A stretch of DNA of 38,950 bases, from NCBI GenBank assembly GCA_002348535.1, contig DEBL01000088.1, forward strand, positions 1 through 38,950, in the 5' to 3' direction. This DNA comes from Deltaproteobacteria bacterium UBA2957 (GTDB lineage: Bacteria; Myxococcota_A; UBA796). The position numbers and the translations under genes are program-made. The notes under the pieces are model-generated. The model saw nothing but the letters and a program-made list of their open reading frames with translations, had not been told where the DNA came from and searched no databases. Below are positions 8,765 through 15,979 of the stretch, one piece after another; positions within the stretch are counted from its first letter, which is position 1; the number at the start of each line of letters is the position of its first letter.

Positions 8765-9473
8765 GGTCCGCCTCGAGGCTGACCTCCACCATCTCGACAC
8801 TGATTTCGTCCATCGGCAGTTCCGCGTCAGCAACATGCGTCATGATGGGCAGGTAAATCGTGGCCCCGACCGAAAGGTGGTCGAGCGATGCATCGCCGTT
8901 GAATGCCGCCAAAACCCAAGACGGAACGCCCGCAATATCCTTGGCGATGGCCCACGCTGTGTCGCCGGTCCGAACCGTGTAGCCCTCGATTCCTGCGAGA
9001 CCGCCATTGGCCGCGAGGTAGCGCTCTAATCGCAACTCGAGCGCTCCGTTACGCGAGGACTCAAAGGACTCTCTGTCGGCGATGGGGATCGCCAAGATCT
9101 GACCCGGTACCAGTGGCGCTGTGATTTCAATGGCATTCAGCGCCGCAATTTCCTCGACGGATGCGTCGGACCACCGACTGAGCCGGTCCAGCGACTCGCC
9201 GGCCCTCACCGTCACTGCGATGACGTCCTCCATTGCCTCCGAGGGAGTTGAGGTCTCCGCTTTCCGCAGTGGCTGCACGGAGGTCATATCGACCGCATTG
9301 GACCCTTCGGTCTCAACCGCGGTGTCGTGTTCAACGGATGCGGCAAGCCCTGAGCCCCCCGACAAGGGGGAATCAGGCGGTTGTTGGGCGACTGGTTTGG
9401 GGTCAAACGCACTTCGCTGTGCGGGCTGAGAGCATCCAACGGTTGCAATCAAAAGAGTAAATGCGTGCTTCAT
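8754..9473 (-). CDS. LysM-domain lipoprotein
   Basis: The start is ATG 9473, with GGAGG five bases upstream; it yields a lipoprotein signal (MKHAFTLLIATVGC, lipid Cys at 14) and a 239-residue product. After a low-complexity, Pro/Ser/Thr-rich linker there are two LysM-type modules. The first (VRAGESLDRLSRWSDAS, then LVPGQILAIPI) lies in the middle, and the second (YTVRTGDTAWAIAKDIAG, then LSVGATIYLPI) lies near the C-terminus. LysM modules bind peptidoglycan or chitin-type GlcNAc chains, so the protein probably bridges the outer membrane and the cell wall. No hydrolase domain is attached. It is convergent with the glucan genes and divergent from the cation transporter gene, with an AT-rich region between. 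Confidence 0.85.
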   Translation of the reverse strand: MKHAFTLLIATVGCSQPAQRSAFDPKPVAQQPPDSPLSGGSGLAASVEHDTAVETEGSNAVDMTSVQPLRKAETSTPSEAMEDVIAVTVRAGESLDRLSRWSDASVEEIAALNAIEITAPLVPGQILAIPIADRESFESSRNGALELRLERYLAANGGLAGIEGYTVRTGDTAWAIAKDIAGVPSWVLAAFNGDASLDHLSVGATIYLPIMTHVADAELPMDEISVEMVEVSLEADLMD

Positions 9474-9533
9474 GACTTCCTCCAAGTGTGTGATGTTGAT
9501 GCACATCCAACCTCTTCGCAATCGCTGTGCCAA

Positions 9534-9570
9534 AATTTATAAATTACTAATATTACTAATTAATATTGGT
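9534..9570. promoter_or_regulatory. AT-rich promoter/operator region with palindrome and tandem 9-mer
   Basis: Between the divergent LysM and cation transporter genes lies a stretch that is almost pure A+T in an otherwise GC-rich window. It holds a perfect 12-base palindrome, AATTTATAAATT (9534-9545), and two perfect tandem copies of ATTACTAAT (9543-9551 and 9552-9560), followed by TAATATT. This is the likely promoter zone for one or both genes; the tandem copies may be an operator or an UP-like element. No convincing -35 box could be assigned. Confidence 0.45.
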
Positions 9571-9660
9571 TTTAAGACGGCTTTTTGAATCGTCCTCGCT
9601 GCGGTTTGATCTACAAATCCACGATTCCTCGTTACGGTTGACAGCACGGAGGTATCCACC

Positions 9661-10668
9661 ATGGCCAGCGGAAGTGCAAAAGCCGTCTATGCAGCAATCG
9701 GCGCAAATTCTGTGATCACAGTGACGAAGCTCACTGCCTTTGCTTACACCGGGTCTGGAGCCATGCTGTCCGAAGGCATACACTCCGCTGCCGATGTCTT
9801 GAATCAGACCTTGCTCGCGCTCGGAATCAAGAAAGCAAAGAAGGGGGCAGACGAAGACCACCCCTATGGCTACGGCCGCGACGCCTTTGTTTGGGCGATG
9901 ATCAGCGCCGTCGGGATCTTTTTCTTGGGGTGTGGTTTCACGCTGTACCACGGAATTCATTCGTTGATGCACCCGGAGGCCCCTGAGAAAATCCACATTG
10001 CTGCGGGTGTCCTCTTGTTCTCATTCGTGCTTGAGATGTGGACGCTCTGGGTGGCCTACAAAGCCGTAAAACAGTCTGCTGAGGAACTGAACATTTCGTT
10101 CCGTCAGTACCTCAAAGAGGGACCGGATCCGATGGCTGTGGCCGTCCTTCTGGAGGATGCCGCTGCGGTCACTGGCGTCATGCTGGCAGGCGCCAGCATT
10201 GGACTGTACGTAATTACTGGCAACCCAATATGGGACGCAATCGGTTCGATCATCATCGCCCTGCTCCTCGGTGCAGTCGCGATTTTCTTGGTCGTAAAGA
10301 ACCGTAAGGCTCTGCTGGGCCAAACGGTCGCACCCAACCAACAGGCCGGTGTCATGAGTGTTTTGGCCTCCGCGACTGCCGTCGAGTCTGTGCACGACGT
10401 CAAAGCCACCGTAATGAGCGCTGACAGCTTCCGATTCAAGGCTGAGGTGGACTTTGATGGACGGGCCATCGCGGCATCGTGGCTGGCATCGCAAGACATT
10501 CAGTCACTGTATGCGGAGGCATCTGCGGATGCTGCCGCATTTGAATCCTTTCTCGTTCAATTCGGTGAACAGATGACGGACGCTCTTGGAGAAGAGATTG
10601 ATCGCCTTGAGCAGGCCATCCAAAAGGCAGTTCCCGCCGCCAAACACGTTGACTTGGAGTCAGACTGA
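9661..10668 (+). CDS. Cation diffusion facilitator transporter, ZnT9/SLC30A9-like
   Basis: The 335-residue product starts at ATG 9661, eight bases after GGAGG. It has the six-helix CDF membrane core: the metal-site motif HSAAD at 41-45 in TM2 (within GIHSAADVLNQTLLALG) and LLEDAAAV with Glu165/Asp166 in TM5. The text HPYGYG, VGIFFLGCGFTLYHGI, EGPDP, ITGNPIWDAIGS and the C-terminal FRFKAEVDFDGR and LGEEIDRLE recall the animal mitochondrial zinc exporter SLC30A9 closely, more so than the usual bacterial YiiP/ZitB group. It probably exports Zn2+ or another divalent metal from the cytoplasm in exchange for protons. The carbinolamine dehydratase gene starts on its stop codon. Confidence 0.9.
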   Translation: MASGSAKAVYAAIGANSVITVTKLTAFAYTGSGAMLSEGIHSAADVLNQTLLALGIKKAKKGADEDHPYGYGRDAFVWAMISAVGIFFLGCGFTLYHGIHSLMHPEAPEKIHIAAGVLLFSFVLEMWTLWVAYKAVKQSAEELNISFRQYLKEGPDPMAVAVLLEDAAAVTGVMLAGASIGLYVITGNPIWDAIGSIIIALLLGAVAIFLVVKNRKALLGQTVAPNQQAGVMSVLASATAVESVHDVKATVMSADSFRFKAEVDFDGRAIAASWLASQDIQSLYAEASADAAAFESFLVQFGEQMTDALGEEIDRLEQAIQKAVPAAKHVDLESD

Positions 10669-10967
10669 TGCACACCGCTCTCGATGAAGCCGCGATTCAC
10701 ACTCATCTTTCCACGTTGGCGCCACCCTGGACCTTGAATGCGTCCGGACACCTGAGCGCTGGATACGCATTCGCAACCTTCAGACACGCCCTGACCTTCG
10801 CCAATGCGGTCGGAGACCTTGCCGACCAAGCCGACCATCACCCTGACCTTCATGTTGGCTGGGGGCGCTGCACGGTGGAACTGTGGACTCACGATGCGGG
10901 TGGGCTGACCGCAGCAGACTTTGCATTGGCCCGAGCAATTTCCGAGTGCTACGACGCCTTGCCGTAG
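10668..10967 (+). CDS. Pterin-4a-carbinolamine dehydratase
   Basis: The 99-residue product is the usual length of the PhhB/DCoH family. It has the active-site signature HHPDLHVGWGRCTVELWTH, with His57-His58-Pro59 and His75. The enzyme dehydrates 4a-hydroxytetrahydropterin and so recycles the pterin cofactor of aromatic amino acid hydroxylases; in bacteria without such a hydroxylase it may serve folate or molybdopterin-related pterin repair. Its ATG overlaps the stop of the transporter gene (TGATG), indicating translational coupling. No phenylalanine hydroxylase gene is in the window. The end overlaps a small convergent gene by 19 bases. Confidence 0.92.
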   Translation: MHTALDEAAIHTHLSTLAPPWTLNASGHLSAGYAFATFRHALTFANAVGDLADQADHHPDLHVGWGRCTVELWTHDAGGLTAADFALARAISECYDALP

Positions 10968-11200
10968 ACTTCTGCGACAATTTTTCGGACCCGTGCGGGA
11001 CTGACTGCGGGCTGCCCAGACACGGAGTATGCCCACGCCAGATTGCCAAGACAACGATGAACGGCGTCGGCCTTCGCGTAGCCCAATCGGCGCATTAACT
11101 GCGCGCGCGTGCGCACATCGAGTTCCGTCGATGTGCGACGTTCGCTCTCATTACCCGCCGGTGCGGTGTCTTCGTTTTCGTCCATCCAGCAAAAAGGCAT
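10949..11200 (-). CDS. Small protein of unknown function
   Basis: The frame encodes an 83-residue protein if started at ATG 11200, which has a well-placed GGAGG eight bases upstream; a longer version from 11248 lacks such a site. The N-terminal third is acidic and looks disordered (MDENEDTAPAGNESE). The rest is predicted helical (RTRAQLMRRLGYAKADAVHRC, with the Cys position left approximate, then a tail ending in VAEVYGKAS). The opposite-strand frames here are Arg/Pro/Ser-rich shadows, which favours this strand. I do not recognise a family. The gene converges on the carbinolamine dehydratase gene. Confidence 0.5.
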   Translation of the reverse strand: MPFCWMDENEDTAPAGNESERRTSTELDVRTRAQLMRRLGYAKADAVHRCLGNLAWAYSVSGQPAVSPARVRKIVAEVYGKAS

Positions 11201-11306
11201 TGGTCCGTCCTCCGCACTCATCCTCACCCATACACCCAATCGTTGCAAACACGACAGTCCATGTCTCCCATAAATCAGTTAGAAGGTTCGCGATTCAGGG
11301 TAAACC

Positions 11307-11828
11307 ATGACTGCAACTGATACTCTCGCCTCCATGTTCATCTTCAAGGGTGTGCCAAAGGCGGCACTGCAGGAAATCTGTTCAATGGCTCCTCCGGTCA
11401 GTTTCAAGCCCGGTGTGACCGTCTTTAATCAAGGAGATGAATCAGATGTCGCACTGCTGCTGATCGATGGAAAGCTGGGTGTCGAGGTCTCGAGTGCTGG
11501 GCAGCACCGTGAAGTCGGACAAATCAATGTGGGTGAGATTGTTGGGGAAACCGCTCTTTTTGCCCGCGGTGGAAAGCGCAGCGCAACCGTTCGGGCCCTG
11601 CAGAGCAGTCAATGCCTCCTCATCAATCGGGATTTGCTAAACAATGCCGCCAAGAACGACGCCTTGATTGCGATCGAGCGCCACCTCCTCGCAACTCTCG
11701 CTCGACGCATCCGACGAACCAACCAAGAAACCGCAAAGCTCTGGAAAGAATTCGGAATGCAAGAGGCCCCTTCCGCTGCGTCTTCCGGATTTGTGACCAA
11801 GCTTAAGAAACTCTTTGGAGGTGGCTGA
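11307..11828 (+). CDS. Cyclic-nucleotide-binding-domain protein (single domain, no HTH)
   Basis: The 173-residue product contains one Crp-type cNMP-binding beta-roll at about residues 10-125. The phosphate-binding cassette is complete: GEIVGETALF followed by KRSATVRA retains the Glu and Arg that hold the cyclic nucleotide ribose and phosphate. A helical C-terminal part (IERHLLATLARRIRR) and a Lys/Gly-rich tail follow, with no DNA-binding domain, so it is probably a signal receptor acting on a partner protein. Its stop overlaps the start of a second cNMP-domain gene (TGATG), which suggests the two act together. The upstream 106 bases must hold the promoter, but I could not assign one. Confidence 0.85.
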   Translation: MTATDTLASMFIFKGVPKAALQEICSMAPPVSFKPGVTVFNQGDESDVALLLIDGKLGVEVSSAGQHREVGQINVGEIVGETALFARGGKRSATVRALQSSQCLLINRDLLNNAAKNDALIAIERHLLATLARRIRRTNQETAKLWKEFGMQEAPSAASSGFVTKLKKLFGGG

Positions 11829-12517
11829 TGCAGCGCATTTCTCCCGCAGATGCCGACCGACTTGCCAAGCGGATCGTTTCTCACCATTCATTCCCTGGAG
11901 CAAGCCACGCCGCGATCGAGCGCGTTCTGAACCACGGTGAGTTGCAGCATTTCGACCACGGGACAACCCTCTGTGGGGAAAGTCAGCCTGGCAACGAACT
12001 CTTCTTCCTCGTCCGGGGAAACATCACCGTTCTCCGTAAGGGCGGCGATGGAACCGATCGGGTCATCAGCGATATGACATGCCCCAACGTATTCGGACAC
12101 ATGTCGGTCATCGACGGATCGGTTCGGTCCGCGACCTGCAGAGCCAACGGACCGGTTGAGGTTGTGGTTCTTCCCAGACAAATTGTCGACCGCCTGATCA
12201 GCGAGGGCTCGGTGGCCGGGGTGGCCCTGCGTCGCCTTCTGATTGCGAGTCTCTGTGACCAGCTCTCCCATGCCAATGGCTTTGTGCGTAAACTCGTACT
12301 CGACCACTCGGGTCTACCCAATACGCCGACAACACCCACCCCATCGACATCCAAGGAATCGCCTCCCTCATCCCACGATGAGAGCCTTCGGACCCTGACG
12401 GCCAAGCTCGGCGGTTGGGACACGAATCTGCAGGACTTGGACGAACTTGAGAAAGAAGTCGAGTTCGTAATGGATGAAGATCAAAAGCGAACCCTCGACG
12501 CGCGCTACCGGAGCTAA
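11828..12517 (+). CDS. Cyclic-nucleotide-binding-domain protein with altered cassette
   Basis: ATG 11828 follows GGAGG by seven bases and overlaps the preceding stop. The 229-residue product has a Crp-type beta-roll at about residues 20-135. Its phosphate-binding cassette reads FGHMSVIDGSVRSATCRA: the Arg of RSA is kept, but the canonical Glu of GE is replaced by His, so cNMP binding may be lost or changed. After a Thr/Pro/Ser-rich linker (about 165-185) comes an acidic, probably helical tail (LDELEKEVEFVMDEDQKR). There is no HTH domain. It looks like a paralogous partner of the preceding protein, perhaps forming a heterodimer. Confidence 0.82.
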   Translation: MQRISPADADRLAKRIVSHHSFPGASHAAIERVLNHGELQHFDHGTTLCGESQPGNELFFLVRGNITVLRKGGDGTDRVISDMTCPNVFGHMSVIDGSVRSATCRANGPVEVVVLPRQIVDRLISEGSVAGVALRRLLIASLCDQLSHANGFVRKLVLDHSGLPNTPTTPTPSTSKESPPSSHDESLRTLTAKLGGWDTNLQDLDELEKEVEFVMDEDQKRTLDARYRS

Positions 12518-12524
12518 GCCCAAC

Positions 12525-13103
12525 TCAGCCGCAATGAACCGAGTCGCCGATGGCTATTACGCCGCCATCGAGTACCGTCATGTATACCCCCCGAATTCGA
12601 TGGTTCTCCGCCGCCATCACGAACGCAGCATGGCCAAATCGAGCCCGAAATCGGTCGCATGGAACATGAGGCGTTGAACTGACACGCAACACCGCCCCTC
12701 CAATCTGAACGCGACAGCCCTCCGGAAGTGCCCGCTCGCGAATGTCCAAATCGGTGAATAGATTGTCGCCGAATAACGCAATGGACTGCTGGTTGGCGAT
12801 GCGCGCGGCCACATGCACGTTCATCATCGACACTTGGTCGCCTCGATGCGCCTTGCCTGCCGACCAGCGGTCCCCAAGGAGCCCTCCGGTTGTCGACAAC
12901 TCCGCGGTCGCTGGCTGGCTTCGCCCTCCTTCCGCGCGCCGAAGGACAATGGCCTCGAGGCATCCTGCAGGGGTTGCAAACAAGTCTTCGGCCTCACCCA
13001 AGGCGACCAAAAGTTCCTCGCGATCCAGATGCCGTTTCGGGTCTCCAACCAACGCTGCATCCCCAAACGGCACCCGAGCCCACACTCTCGTTGTCTCACT
13101 CAC
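12525..13103 (-). CDS. MOSC-domain protein
   Basis: The protein has the MOSC core: GDRW with Gly at about 77 (counting from GTG 13103), the strand VSMMNVHVAARIA, FGDNLFTDLDI, the segment CRVQIGGAVLRVSS followed by Cys149 in VPCDRF, and the end GVYMTVLDGGVIAIGDSV. MOSC domains occur in molybdenum cofactor sulfurases and YiiM/YuaD-type molybdo-enzymes, where the conserved Cys handles sulfur or binds the molybdenum cofactor. No partner oxidoreductase is in the window. GTG 13103 is preferred because the residues before it (MGATLRRWGR) look non-coding; ATG 13136 is the alternative start and would add 11 residues. It converges on the cNMP pair with a seven-base gap. Confidence 0.8.
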   Translation of the reverse strand: MSETTRVWARVPFGDAALVGDPKRHLDREELLVALGEAEDLFATPAGCLEAIVLRRAEGGRSQPATAELSTTGGLLGDRWSAGKAHRGDQVSMMNVHVAARIANQQSIALFGDNLFTDLDIRERALPEGCRVQIGGAVLRVSSTPHVPCDRFRARFGHAAFVMAAENHRIRGVYMTVLDGGVIAIGDSVHCG

Positions 13104-13379
13104 GACACGACCCCACCGCCGCAGGGTAGCACCCATAGAACCGCTGCACCACAGCCTCCGATGGAATGATGAACCTCGATTCCGGGTTTGACTGGTCTGA
13201 ATATCTACCCATTATTTCGACTCCGCTGGGGCGTGATTCACCAAACACCTGCTCTCCGCCTCGTTCCGTCGCCCCCGAAGCTTGCAGTGCAGCGGCCAAT
13301 CTGACACCATTCGACCGTTCATGTACTTCACATCACACGGCACCCCGTTAAGCGAAAGACAAGTACCCGGAGTTTCCGA

Positions 13380-15503
13380 GTGTCCAACTCACTGAAAAAG
13401 TCGCTGACCCTCTACGATGTGTTCGCGATCAGCACAGGAGCCATGTTCAGTTCGGGGTTCTTCCTGTTGCCCGGGATTGCGGCCGCCCAAACGGGTCCAT
13501 CGGTAATTCTTGCCTATTTTGTCGCGGGCATCATGATCATACCGGCAATGCTGAGCAAGGCCGAGTTGACAGCAGCGATGCCCAAGGCAGGCGGAAGCTA
13601 CTACTTTATCGAGCGGGCCATGGGACCCCTGATCGGAACGATCGGGGGTCTGGGCACTTGGCTTTCCCTCGTCTTCAAAACCGCGTTCGCGCTCATCGGG
13701 ATGGGTGCGTACCTCGCAATCTTTGTTGAGCTTCCGGTCAAGCCGCTCGCCATCGGCTTGACCATCGCCTTTATGGCTCTCAATGTGGTCGGCGCAAAAG
13801 AGTCCAGCGGCCTTCAGCGCATCCTCGTTACCGTCCTGTTGGCGGTCTTGGGGTTCTTCATTGCCCAAGGACTTTATTTTGTCGCCGGTCGGCCGGAGGC
13901 TACCCAAACGCTCAGCGAGATGGGGCCCTTCTTCCGATCGGGTGTTGAAGGCTTTATGGGAACCGTCGGACTGGTGTTCGTCTCGTATGCGGGACTCACA
14001 AAAGTCTCCAGTGTCGCTGAAGAGGTCGAAAATCCTGACCGTGTAATTCCACTGGGGATGCTGCTGTCGATCGCTGTGGCCACCACTGTCTACTGCATCG
14101 GTGTCGCCGTGATGATGTGGGTTCTCGAACCTCAAGCCTTCCAGAGCGATCTCACCCCGGTCGCGAGCGCAGCACAGGTTCTGTTTGACTGGATGCCCGA
14201 GGGCGTTGGCGTGGGCCTCGCCGTCGCGGCAGCGGTGGCTGCGTTCGCATCCACTGGGAACGCCGGTATCATGTCTGCATCGCGGTATCCGCTGGCCATG
14301 GCGCGCGACCGTCTCGTTCCTCGAGTCTTCACCCACATCGGACGATTCTCGACACCGACGATGGGCATCTTGGCGACCGGAGTGCTCATGGTGCTCACCA
14401 TCGTATTCGTAGATGTCTCAACGGTGGCCAAGCTTGGAAGTGCGTTCCAGCTTGTCATCTTCGGGCTCATCAACCTGTGCGTGATTGTGATGCGGGAGAG
14501 CCAACTCAAGTACTATCACCCGGGTTTCCGGTCGCCGTTTTACCCTTGGGTTCAGATCGCTGGAATGATCATTCCGGTGTGGCTCATCTCTGAAATGGGT
14601 TGGCTGCCCTCTCTCATGAGCACAATCCTCGTGGTTCTGTGCATCGCCTGGTATCACTTTTTCGCACGCGGACGGGTCGAGCGATACGGCGCGGTGCACC
14701 ACGTATTCGAGCGACTGGGTCGGGTTCGCAGCGTGTCGGTTGACAAAGAACTGCGAACGATCTTGGGCGAAAAGGGACTCCGCGAAGAAGACCTGTACGA
14801 AGAAGTCATCGCCGGAGCACCGGTGCTCGACTACACCAAGCACATGAGCTTCGAGAACATCGTCCGCGACGTGTGCTCTCAAATCGGCAAGGCAGAAGGC
14901 ATCGACGAGGAAGAACTTTACGATGGCTTTGTCTTGGAGTCACGCGCCGGACTCATGCCGCTCGACCACGGAATCGCCGCTCCCAACATGCGCCACCACG
15001 ACGTTGCGCACCCAAGAATGGTGCTGGTCCGATCGAAAAAAGGCATCGAAATCGATCTCTCCGAGTCCTTCGGTCACCTCGAACTGGACGAGCCAGTACG
15101 CGCTTTCGTGTTCTTGGTGAGCCCAGAACGCCACCTCGGCCCCCATCTGCGAAGTGTCGCTCAGATTGTGACGACCATCGATGCGCCTGATTTTCTCGAG
15201 CGGTGGATTGCCTGCGAGACCGACGAAGAAATGCGCGCACTTCTCCTTCGCGATGAACGGTTTTTGCAGGTCACAGTGCACAAAGATGGCACAGGCGATG
15301 AACTGGTCGGTAGCCGACTCCGTGACCCAAACTTTCCGGCTGGAGTGCTCGTCGCTCTGGTTCATCGGGACGACACCTCATTCGTACCGACCGGCGACGA
15401 GATCATTCAGGAGGGGGACCGACTGACGATCATCGGCAACCCCGGCACGGTTGAAGGCCTGCGTCGGCACTTCGAAGACGAACCGGACAAACCACAGGAA
15501 TAG
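13380..15503 (+). CDS. APC-superfamily permease fused to EIIA-like and RCK_C (TrkA-C) domains
   Basis: GTG 13380 has GGAG seven bases upstream. The 707-residue product starts with an APC-type amino acid/amine permease core (residues about 10-430; unwound-helix motif SSGFFLLPG and multiple hydrophobic helices). A cytosolic region follows. Residues about 455-625 resemble the PTS EIIA type-2 (fructose/PtsN) fold, but the phosphorylation motif that normally reads PH is PN (Asn536 in GIAAPNMRHH). The C-terminal 75 residues form an RCK_C domain (VGSRLRDPNFPAGVLVALVH, then GDRLTIIGNP), which usually binds a nucleotide or small ligand and gates transport. The substrate is not evident. The 276 bases upstream hold only a weak promoter-like TTGACT at 13188. 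Confidence 0.85.
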   Translation: MSNSLKKSLTLYDVFAISTGAMFSSGFFLLPGIAAAQTGPSVILAYFVAGIMIIPAMLSKAELTAAMPKAGGSYYFIERAMGPLIGTIGGLGTWLSLVFKTAFALIGMGAYLAIFVELPVKPLAIGLTIAFMALNVVGAKESSGLQRILVTVLLAVLGFFIAQGLYFVAGRPEATQTLSEMGPFFRSGVEGFMGTVGLVFVSYAGLTKVSSVAEEVENPDRVIPLGMLLSIAVATTVYCIGVAVMMWVLEPQAFQSDLTPVASAAQVLFDWMPEGVGVGLAVAAAVAAFASTGNAGIMSASRYPLAMARDRLVPRVFTHIGRFSTPTMGILATGVLMVLTIVFVDVSTVAKLGSAFQLVIFGLINLCVIVMRESQLKYYHPGFRSPFYPWVQIAGMIIPVWLISEMGWLPSLMSTILVVLCIAWYHFFARGRVERYGAVHHVFERLGRVRSVSVDKELRTILGEKGLREEDLYEEVIAGAPVLDYTKHMSFENIVRDVCSQIGKAEGIDEEELYDGFVLESRAGLMPLDHGIAAPNMRHHDVAHPRMVLVRSKKGIEIDLSESFGHLELDEPVRAFVFLVSPERHLGPHLRSVAQIVTTIDAPDFLERWIACETDEEMRALLLRDERFLQVTVHKDGTGDELVGSRLRDPNFPAGVLVALVHRDDTSFVPTGDEIIQEGDRLTIIGNPGTVEGLRRHFEDEPDKPQE

Positions 15504-15524
15504 AACTCTGGCCGCTGCAGAGGT

Positions 15525-15974
15525 TCAGTGCGTCCCTGTGGAGCCAAACCCCGACTCCCCTCGTTCGGTGTCATCGAGGTCTACTGTTGGTTCAACGGAA
15601 AGCTGTGGAGCCGGTGCGAGGACCATCTGGGCAATCCGCATTCCGCGCTCGATCGCTATCGGTTCCGGTCCAAGGTTGATCAGGAGGACTTTGAGTTCGC
15701 CGCGGTAGTCCGAGTCTATTGTCCCGGGAGCATTCGGAATGCTGAGGCCTTGGCGCAAAGCCAACCCAGATCGGGGACGTATCTGACCCTCCCACCCATG
15801 CGGAATGGCGATGCGTAGACCCGTTGGAACCGCTCGGCGCTCCATCGGTGCCAGCGTGAAGGCTTCCGCCGCGCGTAGGTCGAGCCCAGCAGAGCCGGGA
15901 GTTGCATATGCAGGAAGGTCCAAGCCCTCCCCATGGGGGAGCACTTGGACCTTCAGAGGCGGAAGCCCAGTCAT
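15525..15974 (-). CDS. dut: Deoxyuridine 5'-triphosphate nucleotidohydrolase
   Basis: The 149-residue product shows all five trimeric dUTPase motifs in order: PGSAGLDL, RPRSGLA, GTIDSDYRG, GMRIAQMV and the C-terminal P-loop-like RGESGFGSTG. The enzyme hydrolyses dUTP to dUMP and pyrophosphate, keeping uracil out of DNA and feeding dTMP synthesis. The gene begins five bases after the pnp stop, so it is most likely the last gene of the rpsO-pnp-dut transcript. It is convergent with the permease gene, 21 bases apart, with no clear terminator between. Confidence 0.97.
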   Translation of the reverse strand: MTGLPPLKVQVLPHGEGLDLPAYATPGSAGLDLRAAEAFTLAPMERRAVPTGLRIAIPHGWEGQIRPRSGLALRQGLSIPNAPGTIDSDYRGELKVLLINLGPEPIAIERGMRIAQMVLAPAPQLSVEPTVDLDDTERGESGFGSTGTH

Positions 15975-15979
15975 CCCTT

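Noticed and set aside
13096..13351. Short frames on both strands between the MOSC and permease genes
   Set aside because: Neither has a ribosome-binding site or protein-like sequence, so I treat the 276-base region as promoter space.
13389..14336. Open frame of 315 codons on the - strand
   Set aside because: Antisense to the permease; composition rich in charged and His residues with no domain.
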